In this document: positions 1 through 8,116 of the stretch, piece after piece | Layout: every line of letters starts with the position of its first letter | Position numbering within the stretch: the first letter of the stretch is position 1 | Source of the DNA: Tritonibacter mobilis | Lineage (GTDB): Bacteria; Pseudomonadota; Alphaproteobacteria; Rhodobacterales; Rhodobacteraceae | DNA length: 48,694 nucleotides | NCBI RefSeq assembly: GCF_001681715.1 | Contig: NZ_LNWY01000036.1 | Span: 1 to 48,694, forward strand | Direction of reading: 5' to 3' | Program-made: the position numbers and the translations under genes | Notes under the pieces: model-generated | Told to the model about the DNA's origin: nothing | What the model saw: the letters and a program-made list of their open reading frames with translations, nothing else | The model's database searches: none

Positions 1-125
1 CAAATCAGCCCTGATTTTCCAAAAGGAAGGTCAGATCAACGCAACAAGCCACACGGCAAAAACAGCGGATTGGGTCAGTTTATGACGCCTAGGTCAATTT
101 CGTCTGACGTTCAACAAATGGGAAG
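1..125. other. Left edge with IS21-like terminal repeats (tentative)
   Basis: There is no gene here. Positions 72-87 and 91-109 are imperfect direct repeats of the form GGTCA(G/A)TTT followed by TGACG, and the stretch ends in CAACA at 112-116. From memory this resembles the multiple terminal repeats and the TG...CA tips of IS21-family elements, but no transposase is present in the window. The stretch stops about nine bases from the 3' end of tRNA-Arg, a common place for insertions. It could also be chance. Confidence 0.25.
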
Positions 126-202
126 TGGCGGACCGAGGAGGATTCGAACCCCCGACCCCTTGATTCGTAGTCAAGTACTCTATCCAGCTGAGCTATCGGT
201 CC
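126..202 (-). tRNA. tRNA-Arg (anticodon ACG)
   Basis: Read on the minus strand, this 77-nt stretch folds as a cloverleaf. The acceptor stem is GGACCGA paired with UCGGUCC. The D-arm contains AGCUCAGCUGGAUAGAGU, and the anticodon stem-loop is CUUGA-CUACGAA-UCAAG with anticodon ACG. The T-loop has the usual GGUUCGAAUCC, and the 3' CCA is encoded. The ACG anticodon (A34 deaminated to inosine) reads CGU, CGC and CGA arginine codons. It appears to be a single-gene unit. Confidence 0.95.
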
Positions 203-215
203 ACTGAGGGCGGGG

Positions 216-242
216 TTTATAGCTGGCCCTCGACGGGCGCAA
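216..242 (-). promoter_or_regulatory. Possible promoter of tRNA-Arg
   Basis: On the minus strand a TTGCGC hexamer (237-242) is followed after 15 bases by TATAAA (216-221), placing a start point a few bases before the tRNA 5' end at 202. The spacer is shorter than the ideal 17, so this is a candidate only. Confidence 0.35.
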
Positions 243-363
243 CCCCAAAAATGATGCGACCGCCTGCATTAATTGCAACTGATCCGCCACGCCTGAGATG
301 GCCAGTGATCGCAGAAGAAACACCGGATCACACCGCAAAGAAACCCCTCACCCCGGAGCGCGC

Positions 364-1461
364 TTAGCCTTCTCGATAAAGCAAGGACTGCCCATTGCTG
401 AACAAATGCACTTTGTCAGGGGTAGCGTAGAGGCGCACATGGGTTCCGCGTAGGCCATTATGAATGCCGGGCAGTTTGGCCACGGATGGATCACGGCCCG
501 GTGCAGCTTCAAAGTAGAGCACAGTCACTTCACCTAGCGCCTCCACAATGTTGACCTTGGCGTCAATCATGGCGCCCCCCTCTCCACCTTCGAACAAATC
601 CTCGGGTCGCACGCCGACATTCACTTTTAGGCCCATGTCGCTGTCTCGGGTCGCAATTGCAGAGGAGATCACTTCACCGTTTTCCAATCGGATGCGGGTC
701 AACTCACCTGTGCCAATCACTTCGCCCGGGATCAGGTTCATTGCAGGCGACCCAATGAATTGCGCCACAAATTCATTCTCCGGCCGTTCATAGAGTTCAA
801 GCGGCGTACCCACTTGGGCGATGCCTTTGTTGGCCAGCACCACGATACGGGACGCAAGGGTCATTGCTTCCACCTGATCGTGGGTCACATAGATCATCGT
901 GCTGTCTGGCATTGCCTCTTTCAACTGCGCGATTTCGATCCGTGTGGCGACCCTCAGGGCTGCGTCGAGGTTTGAGAGAGGTTCGTCAAACAAATAAACT
1001 TTGGGATCGCGCACAATGGCGCGGCCAATCGCGACGCGCTGACGCTGGCCACCCGAGAGCGCCTTGGGCAAGCGGTCGAGATAGTCTTCGAGTTGCAGGA
1101 TTTTTGCCGCACGCGTAATCGCCGCATCGATCTCCGCCGCAGATTGTCCCGCAATTTTAAGGGCAAAGCCCATATTGTCGCGCACTGTCATATGCGGATA
1201 AAGCGCGTAACTCTGGAACACCATGGCGATGCCACGCTGCGCGGGCGGGATATCATTCATCACGCCCCCGTCAATCTCAAGGGTGCCACCGGTGATCCGC
1301 TCAAGCCCCGCGATCATGCGCAGCAGTGTGGACTTGCCACAGCCAGATGGCCCCACAAACACGATCAGCTCGCCCTGTTTGATATCGAGGTTGATATCCT
1401 TCAGGACATTCACCGCGCCGGCGTAGGTTTTCTCTACTCCGGTCAGTTTCAAATTCGCCAT
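364..1461 (-). CDS. aglK: Alpha-glucoside ABC transporter ATPase AglK
   Basis: This 365-residue MalK/UgpC-type ATPase energises sugar import. It has Walker A GPSGCGKST (37-45), Q-loop VFQSYALYP, signature LSGGQ (135-139), Walker B VYLFDE (155-160), D-loop and H-loop His194. A C-terminal TOBE-type regulatory region follows, giving the full MalK length. The ATG at 1461 (MANLKL) fits the family and has GGAGGAAACC just before it. An in-frame extension of 25 residues upstream overlaps aglA and has no homology feel. It is the last gene of the aglE-F-G-A-K operon, 19 bases after aglA. It should pair with AglF and AglG at the cytoplasmic membrane. The name rests on the operon order, which matches Sinorhizobium aglEFGAK. 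Confidence 0.9.
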   Translation of the reverse strand: MANLKLTGVEKTYAGAVNVLKDINLDIKQGELIVFVGPSGCGKSTLLRMIAGLERITGGTLEIDGGVMNDIPPAQRGIAMVFQSYALYPHMTVRDNMGFALKIAGQSAAEIDAAITRAAKILQLEDYLDRLPKALSGGQRQRVAIGRAIVRDPKVYLFDEPLSNLDAALRVATRIEIAQLKEAMPDSTMIYVTHDQVEAMTLASRIVVLANKGIAQVGTPLELYERPENEFVAQFIGSPAMNLIPGEVIGTGELTRIRLENGEVISSAIATRDSDMGLKVNVGVRPEDLFEGGEGGAMIDAKVNIVEALGEVTVLYFEAAPGRDPSVAKLPGIHNGLRGTHVRLYATPDKVHLFSNGQSLLYREG

Positions 1462-1480
1462 GGTTTCCTCCCAGAGACAA

Positions 1481-3133
1481 TTATGCGCGCCGCGCGAGGC
1501 AGGCTTGCCAAGGGGCCAGTTTAACCCGCGCCCCACTTATGGTTGCCGTGCCGATTTCTGCGCCAAGCTGGTCCCACGCACCTGCGGGAAGCGTGACCTC
1601 TGCGTCTTGGTCGCTGAGATTAAAGGCACAGAATATGTCCTCACCTTCCGCGCTGCGCGTAAAACTCACCACCGTTCCCGATGCGGTAACCGCGTCGTGA
1701 GATCCTCGTGAGAGCGCAGCATGCGCCCGGCGTAGGGCGATCACCCGGCGATAGTGATGCAGCAAGGCATCCGGGTTTGCTTCCTGCTCCGCCACAGCCA
1801 ATACACCATGCTCGAGGCTGACAGGCAGCCACGGGCGCGTCTCGGAAAAGCCGCCATAGGTATTGTCATTGGTCCAGACCATTGGCGTCCGGCAGCCATC
1901 TCGACCTTTGAATTCCGGCCAGAACTCAATGCCATAGGGGTCTTGCAGATCTTCGAAAGCAACCTCGGCCTCCGGCAGCCCCAACTCCTCACCCTGATAA
2001 ATACAGACCGAACCACGCAGGCACATGATCAGCGTCGCGTGCAGGCGCAAGGCGGCATCAGAGAGGTTCCAACGGCTGACATGACGTTGAACATCATGAT
2101 TTGAGAACGCCCAACAGGCCCAACCGTCTGCAGCAACGTCATCAACTTTTGCAAAAACCTCGGCCACGCGCGCAGCAATGAGCGGGTCTTTGGCCAGAAA
2201 TTCAAAGGCATAGCACATGTGAACGCCCGTGTTTCCAGCGGTGTACTGACCAAGGATCTCCAGACCGCGCTGCGCGTCTCCCACCTCGCCCACGGCGGTT
2301 TTCGCCGGGTATTCATCCAGCAGTGCCCGGAACCGGGCCAGAAATTCGAGGTTCTCTGGCTGGTTCTTGGAATAGAGGTGCTCTTGGTGGTTATAGGGGT
2401 TCACCGAGGGAGCGATATTGGAATTGCGCTGATCCTTAGGTAGAGCTGGATTGGATCGTAACTCTTTGTCATGCATATAGAAATTAATCGTATCCAGTCG
2501 GAATCCATCCACTCCGCGCTCCAACCAAAAGCGGGTGGCGTCCAGCAACGCGTCCTGTACCGCAGCGCAGTGGAAGTTCAAATCCGGCTGCGAAACGAGG
2601 AAATTATGTAGGTAATACTGTTCACGCCGTGCGTCCCAGTGCCATGCGGGACCGCCAAAGATCGACAACCAGTTATTGGGGGGCGTGCCATCAGGCTGTG
2701 GATCGGCCCAGACGTACCAATCCGCCTTGGGATTGTCACGGCTCTGGCGGCTTTCTGCAAACCACGGGTGCTGGTCAGAGCTATGCGAGAGCACCAAATC
2801 GATCATCACCCGCAGACCCAGATCATGCGCCTTGGCCACCAATGCATCAAAGTCCGCGAGATTGCCGAACATCGGATCGACGTCGCAATAGTCGCTCACG
2901 TCATAACCGTAATCCTTCATTGGCGAGGTGAAGAAAGGCGAAATCCAGATCGCGTCCACCCCAAGCGAGGCAATATGCTCGAGCCGCGAGGTGATACCCG
3001 GCAGATCGCCGATGCCATCGCCATTGCTGTCTTGATAGCTGCGTGGATAGATCTGATAGATCACCGCCCCACGCCACCAGTCAGGGTCATGGGCCAGCAC
3101 AGAAGCTGGATTGATAGAGGTCTGAGCGTTCAT
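1481..3133 (-). CDS. aglA: Alpha-glucosidase AglA (GH13)
   Basis: This 550-residue cytoplasmic GH13 enzyme hydrolyses imported alpha-glucosides such as sucrose, maltose or trehalose-like sugars. The N-terminal motif WWRGAVIYQIYPRSYQD is typical of oligo-1,6-/alpha-glucosidases. Catalytic residues are visible: nucleophile Asp214 in GFRLDTINF, acid/base Glu283 in AVGEVGD, and the transition-state stabiliser pair His346-Asp347 in FSNHDVQR. There is no signal peptide, so it acts after uptake. It lies between aglG (45 bases upstream) and aglK in one operon. The exact substrate cannot be read from sequence. Sucrose and maltose are likely from the characterised Sinorhizobium system. Confidence 0.92.
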   Translation of the reverse strand: MNAQTSINPASVLAHDPDWWRGAVIYQIYPRSYQDSNGDGIGDLPGITSRLEHIASLGVDAIWISPFFTSPMKDYGYDVSDYCDVDPMFGNLADFDALVAKAHDLGLRVMIDLVLSHSSDQHPWFAESRQSRDNPKADWYVWADPQPDGTPPNNWLSIFGGPAWHWDARREQYYLHNFLVSQPDLNFHCAAVQDALLDATRFWLERGVDGFRLDTINFYMHDKELRSNPALPKDQRNSNIAPSVNPYNHQEHLYSKNQPENLEFLARFRALLDEYPAKTAVGEVGDAQRGLEILGQYTAGNTGVHMCYAFEFLAKDPLIAARVAEVFAKVDDVAADGWACWAFSNHDVQRHVSRWNLSDAALRLHATLIMCLRGSVCIYQGEELGLPEAEVAFEDLQDPYGIEFWPEFKGRDGCRTPMVWTNDNTYGGFSETRPWLPVSLEHGVLAVAEQEANPDALLHHYRRVIALRRAHAALSRGSHDAVTASGTVVSFTRSAEGEDIFCAFNLSDQDAEVTLPAGAWDQLGAEIGTATISGARVKLAPWQACLARRA

Positions 3134-3178
3134 GTCTTGAGATCCGTCATCAGAGGGTAAGAGTAAGAGTGCAGGCGA

Positions 3179-4327
3179 TCATTTGACCGACCCGGCCAGA
3201 AGCCCCCGCACGAGGTACTTTTGCATGGCAAAGAACACGCCAAGCGGCACCGCGATCGAGACAAAAGCGGAGGTCGCGAGGATCTCCCAATTGCCGCCGC
3301 GGGTGCCCAGAAGCTCCACGATTTGTTTCGTCATCACTGTGGTTTCCCCGGTGGCGTCGATCAGGAACACCATGGCAACCAACAGGTCATTCCATGTCCA
3401 GAGGAACTGAAAGATGGCGAAGGAGGCCAGCGCAGGAAAGGAGAGTGGCAGAATAATCCGGGTGAAAATCTGGAAATCCGTCGCCCCGTCCACCCGCGCG
3501 TTCTCAATAATGTCACGCGGAATGCCAACCATGTAGTTACGCAACAAGTAGATCGCGAGCGGTAAGCCAAACCCGGTGTGTGCCATCCAGACGCCAACAT
3601 AGCCTTTGCCAATGCCGATCTCGTTGTGAAACTTCAAGAGCGGGATCAGCGCCAGTTGCAGCGGCACCACCAGAAGACCCACGATGGCTGCGATCAGTAG
3701 CGCGCGACCCGGAAACTCCATCCACGCAAGTGCATAGGCCGCAAAAGCCGCCACCAGGATCGGAATGATCGTCGCCGGGATCGTCACGGTGAGCGTATTG
3801 AAGAAGGCCCGCGCCATATTGTCAGTCGAGCCGCCGGAGATGAGGATCGTCTCATAGTTCTCAACTGTGAACTCTGGTGGAACAACAGCGGTCACGAACA
3901 CGCGTGCGCCCCGACGCCCCTCCATTTGGCTCGCTGAGGTCAACCGGTAGCTGCCATCCGCCGCAACCGTCAGCTCCTCGCCGCCGCGCAAGGTCGCAGT
4001 GTCGCCCGCGACATAGGCATCGATCTCGCGGGCGTTGGTGCCCCAGACTGAAATCTCGGCAGAGGTGGCTTCCTCAAATAGGTTGCCCTCGATCACCCAA
4101 AGGTCGCCCACCTGAGCCTGCGTGTCCGGTGCCGCCGTGCGTAAAGTCTGGTTCTGCTCCGTCGGAAACAGCGCTTTCCACCAGCCGGATGTGGCGATCT
4201 GATCGCCTGTCCGGAAAGACGACACCAAGAGGCCAAGCGTCGGGAACAGCCATAGCCCCACCAGAACGACAACAGAGAGACGCAGCGCCCAGATCAGGCC
4301 CGGTTTTTGTCCAGCAATTGCACTCAT
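3179..4327 (-). CDS. aglG: Alpha-glucoside ABC permease AglG
   Basis: This 382-residue MalG-type permease subunit has a first membrane helix at about 12-35. A soluble loop of about 130 residues follows (roughly 36-165), then five more helices and a C-terminal EAA loop (ENARVDGATDFQIF) that docks the ATPase. The large periplasmic loop is longer than in ordinary MalG and recalls the P2 loop of MalF. I believe it is usual for AglG, where it may help seat the binding protein. The ATG at 4327 is preceded by GAGGAGAATG at good spacing. An in-frame start 18 residues upstream would overlap aglF and looks spurious. It forms the channel with AglF. Confidence 0.9.
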   Translation of the reverse strand: MSAIAGQKPGLIWALRLSVVVLVGLWLFPTLGLLVSSFRTGDQIATSGWWKALFPTEQNQTLRTAAPDTQAQVGDLWVIEGNLFEEATSAEISVWGTNAREIDAYVAGDTATLRGGEELTVAADGSYRLTSASQMEGRRGARVFVTAVVPPEFTVENYETILISGGSTDNMARAFFNTLTVTIPATIIPILVAAFAAYALAWMEFPGRALLIAAIVGLLVVPLQLALIPLLKFHNEIGIGKGYVGVWMAHTGFGLPLAIYLLRNYMVGIPRDIIENARVDGATDFQIFTRIILPLSFPALASFAIFQFLWTWNDLLVAMVFLIDATGETTVMTKQIVELLGTRGGNWEILATSAFVSIAVPLGVFFAMQKYLVRGLLAGSVK

Positions 4328-4340
4328 GACCCCATTCTCC

Positions 4341-5348
4341 TCAGCGCATTTCGCGGCGCGCGTTGTAGACGTTCCAGACAAGGATCGGCATCACCAAGAG
4401 CATAATCACCATCGCCGAGGCCGAGCCCACGCCCCAGTCATTGGCGCGAAACAACTTGTCATACATGTAATTGGCCAGAACCTGCGTTTCCCACTGGCCG
4501 TTGGTCAGCGCGAACACGATGTCAAAGACCTTCAGCACCACGATGGTGATCGTCGTCCAGACCACCACGATGGTGCCCATGATTTGCGGTACCTTGATCT
4601 TGAAAAAGATCTGAAACGGCCCGGCCCCATCGACAATTGCAGCCTCAACGGTTTCTTCGGGAATGCCACGCAGGGCCGCCGATAGGATCACCATGGCAAA
4701 GCCGGTCTGAATCCACACCAGAACCATCATCAAAAAAAAGTTGTTCCAGAAGGGAATGGTCAGCCATTGCTGCGGCTCCACCCCGCCCAGCCAGATATAG
4801 ACCGCGTTCAGAATACCAATCTGTTCCGTGCCCGGGGGACGAGCATCATAAACCAGCTTCCAGATCACCGCCGCTCCGACAAAGGAAATTGCCATCGGCA
4901 TGAAGATCAAAGATTTGGCGATATTGCCCCACGCGAGGCGGTCCGTGAGCTGCGCCGCCAACAAACCAAAGGCGGTAGAGGCCGCAGGCACCACCAATAG
5001 CCAGAGGAAGTTGTTTTGCAGTGCTTCCCAGAATTTCGCCTCTGCCAGCATCTGCTTATAGTTCTCAAGCCCCACAAATTCTGAGCCACCACCCGGCACG
5101 CGCTCTGTCAGCGACAGACGCATGGTCTCGACCACCGGATAGGCAAGATAGAGCCCGAGCGCGAGCAGAGCGGGCAACAGGAAGAGCCACGGGCGCACCA
5201 TGTTGGCCCGGCGAATATTCTTGGCGATGTCCTTGCCACGAGCTGGAAAAATGAACGTGTCGAGGATGATATTCGAGAGGTAGAAATAGCCGACACAGCC
5301 CCCGACGCCGAAAGCGATGGTCAGCAGCCCCTGAATGGCTGGATGCAT
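4341..5348 (-). CDS. aglF: Alpha-glucoside ABC permease AglF
   Basis: This 335-residue MalF-type permease starts with an extra N-terminal hydrophobic segment (about 7-30). A positively charged loop follows, then the six-helix core from NMVRPWLFLLPALLALG onward. The EAA loop EAAIVDGAGPFQIFFKI near the C-terminal third contacts AglK. The ATG at 5348 gives the full family length. It sits 112 bases after aglE, a gap holding a strong hairpin, and 13 bases before aglG. It should form the membrane channel with AglG. Confidence 0.9.
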   Translation of the reverse strand: MHPAIQGLLTIAFGVGGCVGYFYLSNIILDTFIFPARGKDIAKNIRRANMVRPWLFLLPALLALGLYLAYPVVETMRLSLTERVPGGGSEFVGLENYKQMLAEAKFWEALQNNFLWLLVVPAASTAFGLLAAQLTDRLAWGNIAKSLIFMPMAISFVGAAVIWKLVYDARPPGTEQIGILNAVYIWLGGVEPQQWLTIPFWNNFFLMMVLVWIQTGFAMVILSAALRGIPEETVEAAIVDGAGPFQIFFKIKVPQIMGTIVVVWTTITIVVLKVFDIVFALTNGQWETQVLANYMYDKLFRANDWGVGSASAMVIMLLVMPILVWNVYNARREMR

Positions 5349-5417
5349 GACTGGCTCCTGAAGAAAGCATGGATGCCGAGGACGCTTGATTTAGGCAAGG
5401 CACACCACCGGCAAGGG

Positions 5418-5445
5418 GCAGGGCCACCGATCCGGGCGGCCCTGC
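5418..5445 (-). repeat. Hairpin between aglE and aglF
   Basis: GCAGGGCC (5418-5425) and GGCCCTGC (5438-5445) form a perfect 8-bp stem with a 12-base loop, just after the aglE stop codon. No T-run follows on the minus strand, so it is more likely an RNA-stabilising or partial attenuator structure than a full terminator. It would leave more aglE message than aglFGAK message. Confidence 0.6.
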
Positions 5446-5460
5446 GGGAGAGGCGCGAAT

Positions 5461-6810
5461 TTACTTGAGCGCGTCCCAGGAAGACTGGATCTCAGCCGCG
5501 ACTTCTGCTGCGGGTTTGCCACCTGCATAATCGACCATACCGGTCCAGAAGGAGCCTGCACCCACACCCCCCGGCATCAGGTCGGATGCATCAAAACGGA
5601 AGGTGTCAGCAGAAAGAAGGATGTCGCCCATTTTCTTGAGCGTGTCGGTGGCATAGAGGTCCGTGTTGACGCTCTTGAGCGGGGTCAAGAAACCCTGCTG
5701 TGCCATCCAGACCTCATGCGCGATCGGGGATTTCAAGAACTCCATCAGCGCCTGAGCACCGGTGCTGTCATTCGTAATCGACCAGATGGTGCCAGCGCCC
5801 AGAACCGGGTTGCCAAGTTCCTTGCCCTCATAGGCGGGGAAGTAGAAGAAATCCGCGTCCAACCCCATTTCGGTGCCTTCCGGGAAGAAGGCGGGAATGA
5901 AGGAGGCCTGACGGTGCATCATGCATTGCGGCGGGCTTGAAAACAGGCCTTTGGGGCTGTCACGAAAATCGGTCGAGGCCACGGCCCCTGCCCCGCCAGA
6001 GACGAAATCGTCGTTGCGGGCAAACCAGCCAAATTCCTCAATCGCACCAACCACTGCCGGGTCGTCGAACTTGATCTCGTTGGATACCCATTTGTCGTAG
6101 ACAGCGGGTTCCTGCGTGCGCAGCATCATGTCCTCGACCCAGTCGGTCGCCGGCCATCCCGTCGCCCCACCGGACCCCAAGCCGATGCACCATGGGGTAT
6201 TGCCATCGGCAACCATTTGCTCGGTCAGGGCCTTCAAATCCTCCATGGATTGGGGCACATCATAGCCGAAATCTTCAAAATTTTCTGGGTTGTACCAGAC
6301 TAGTGATTTTACATCGACCTTGTAGAACAGACCAAAGAGACCGTCATTGCCGTCCGGGCCGGAGAAGGTCCCCAGATCAACCCACGACTGCCCAGCGGCG
6401 TAATTGTCGCGCACCCAATTTGCGGTCTCATCCCCGAGCGGCGTGACAAAGCCACGTTTGGCCATATCCGACACAAGGCCCGGCTGCGGGAAGACGGCAA
6501 CATTGGGGGCAGATCCGGCCTCGGCGTCCACCACGATTTGCTGCTCGAAGCTGTCAGAACCTGCATAGCGCACATCCGCGCCGGTCGCAGCGGCGAAGTA
6601 AGCCAGTACGTTCTCGACCAATTCCTGATCCGGCCCGAGCCATGGGCCAAAGACCGTGACCTGCTCTCCGTTGAGGTCGATCTTTTCCAACTCAGCATAG
6701 CTGTCCCAGTTAAAGGCGCCCTCGCCGACCGGAAAAATCAGATCCTGGGCAGTGGCCGCTCCCGCCACCAGCGCCGTGACGGCTGCAGCCGACATCAATA
6801 CTCGTTTCAT
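5461..6810 (-). CDS. aglE: Alpha-glucoside-binding periplasmic protein AglE
   Basis: This 449-residue solute-binding protein belongs to the large sugar-binding cluster. A Sec signal peptide covers residues 1-21 (positive MKR, hydrophobic core, cleavage after ATA). The mature part has the alternating alpha/beta pattern of the family, the stretch VWYNPENFEDFGYDVP, and many aromatic residues expected to stack on sugar rings. It is the first gene of the agl operon and directly faces the divergent aglR. It captures alpha-glucosides in the periplasm and delivers them to AglFG. Expression is probably controlled by AglR through the palindrome at 6899-6912. Confidence 0.9.
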   Translation of the reverse strand: MKRVLMSAAAVTALVAGAATAQDLIFPVGEGAFNWDSYAELEKIDLNGEQVTVFGPWLGPDQELVENVLAYFAAATGADVRYAGSDSFEQQIVVDAEAGSAPNVAVFPQPGLVSDMAKRGFVTPLGDETANWVRDNYAAGQSWVDLGTFSGPDGNDGLFGLFYKVDVKSLVWYNPENFEDFGYDVPQSMEDLKALTEQMVADGNTPWCIGLGSGGATGWPATDWVEDMMLRTQEPAVYDKWVSNEIKFDDPAVVGAIEEFGWFARNDDFVSGGAGAVASTDFRDSPKGLFSSPPQCMMHRQASFIPAFFPEGTEMGLDADFFYFPAYEGKELGNPVLGAGTIWSITNDSTGAQALMEFLKSPIAHEVWMAQQGFLTPLKSVNTDLYATDTLKKMGDILLSADTFRFDASDLMPGGVGAGSFWTGMVDYAGGKPAAEVAAEIQSSWDALK

Positions 6811-6898
6811 TGGTTCTCCTCCCTATCCTCACCGCGCGACCGCCTGGGTTGATTGCTCGCTGACCATTCCAGCTCTAGCTGTGCTCAATCCAAGTGAC

Positions 6899-6912
6899 TC
6901 AAAGCGCTTTGA
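6899..6912. promoter_or_regulatory. AglR operator 1 (aglE side)
   Basis: TCAAAGCGCTTTGA is a perfect 14-bp palindrome with a central CG, the classic form of a LacI-family operator. It lies 89-102 bases before the aglE start in the divergent aglE/aglR promoter. The same AAAGCGCTTT core recurs at 7057-7066. Confidence 0.8.
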
Positions 6913-7056
6913 TTGATTTCAAACTTTCGGATTCGAACCCTCCTGTCAACATTTCTCTCAGAAAAGAACAACATTAACACTTGAACTAGCGCCATACTCA
7001 TAGTCATAAAGTAGGACAGGTCTCAGGCTACAAACTCTGCATTTGGCAACACATTT

Positions 7057-7066
7057 AAAGCGCTTT
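7057..7066. promoter_or_regulatory. AglR operator 2 (at the aglR ribosome-binding site)
   Basis: AAAGCGCTTT repeats the core of operator 1 and abuts the GGAGG Shine-Dalgarno sequence (7067-7071) of aglR. Repressor bound here would block its own gene. The two operator centres are 156 bp apart, close to a whole number of helical turns, which would allow DNA looping. Confidence 0.75.
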
Positions 7067-7080
7067 GGAGGCAAAACCTC

Positions 7081-8112
7081 ATGAACCTCAAAGAACTTTC
7101 AGCTCTTCTTGGCTTGTCGCAGACCACGGTAAGCCGAGCCTTAAACGGCTATCCGGAGGTAAGTGAGGCCACCCGCAGACGGGTGATGCAGGTCGCCGAT
7201 GAACACAATTATCGCCCCAATACGCGCGCCAAAGCACTGGCGACGGGGCGCGCTATGGCCATCGGGCATGTGATTCCCCTTTCGACCCAGCACGAGATGA
7301 TGAACCCGATTTTCGGGGATTTTATTGCCGGCGCGGGCGAGAGCTACAGCCAGGCAGGTTACGACATGGTGCTGTCACTGGTCGCGGATGAGGACCAGTC
7401 GCGCGCCTATCACGAGATGTTCGCCAAACGAAACGTCGACGGCATCGTCTTGCACGCCCCCAAAATGCAAGACAGCCGGATCACCATGCTGCAGGAGATC
7501 GGCCTGCCTTTCGCGGTGCATGGGCGCGCGACCGATATCACGACGCCTTACAGCTGGTTGGATGTCAACAACACCAGCGCCTTTCGGCGCGCAACGGATT
7601 TTCTGTTAGATCTTGGCCACCGCCACATCTGTCTTGTCAACGGTCAGGAGAGCATGGATTTTGCCTTCCGCCGTCGCGAGGGATACGCCGCCGCACTGCA
7701 AGCGCGCGACATTGCCCCGGACCCGGCCCTGATGTTTGCGGGCGAGATGACAGAAGTTTACGGCTACGACACGGTTCGACGCACGCAAAGCCTGGAAACA
7801 CCGCCGACGGCATATCTTGTGTCGTCAATCATCGCAGCCTTTGGTGTGCGCCGCGCAATCGAAGAACTAGGGTTGGTAATGGGACGTGATGTCTCTGTGA
7901 TCACCCATGACGACGATCTGTCCTATCTGCGAAACGGGGCTGAGGTGCCAGTTTTCACCTCCACGCGATCTTCTGTACGGGTTGCCGGGCGCAGACTGGC
8001 CAAGCTGCTGATTTCTCAGATCGAAGAGCCCTGCGCTTCCCCTTTGACCGAACTCCTAGAGGCCGAACTGACCGTTGGCCGCTCCACCGGGCCTGCCCCC
8101 CACAGGACATAA
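7081..8112 (+). CDS. aglR: LacI-family repressor AglR
   Basis: This 343-residue LacI/GalR regulator has an N-terminal helix-turn-helix (LKELSALLGLSQTTVSRALNGY) and hinge helix (PNTRAKALATG). A periplasmic-binding-protein-like sensor domain runs from about residue 60. The ATG at 7081 has GGAGG nine bases upstream. It is divergent from aglE and followed after four bases by a beta-glucosidase, so it heads a two-gene operon. The two CG-centred palindromes in the promoter are its expected sites, giving control of aglEFGAK and of itself. The inducer is likely an alpha-glucoside. Confidence 0.9.
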   Translation: MNLKELSALLGLSQTTVSRALNGYPEVSEATRRRVMQVADEHNYRPNTRAKALATGRAMAIGHVIPLSTQHEMMNPIFGDFIAGAGESYSQAGYDMVLSLVADEDQSRAYHEMFAKRNVDGIVLHAPKMQDSRITMLQEIGLPFAVHGRATDITTPYSWLDVNNTSAFRRATDFLLDLGHRHICLVNGQESMDFAFRRREGYAAALQARDIAPDPALMFAGEMTEVYGYDTVRRTQSLETPPTAYLVSSIIAAFGVRRAIEELGLVMGRDVSVITHDDDLSYLRNGAEVPVFTSTRSSVRVAGRRLAKLLISQIEEPCASPLTELLEAELTVGRSTGPAPHRT

Positions 8113-8116
8113 AGAC

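Noticed and set aside
3179-4327. AglG as a fusion of a permease with a foreign domain
   Set aside because: The long loop after the first helix appears to be a normal feature of the AglG group and not a recent insertion.
7057-7066. Hairpin controlling aglR translation
   Set aside because: The palindrome has no loop and repeats the operator at 6899, so a DNA-binding site explains it better.
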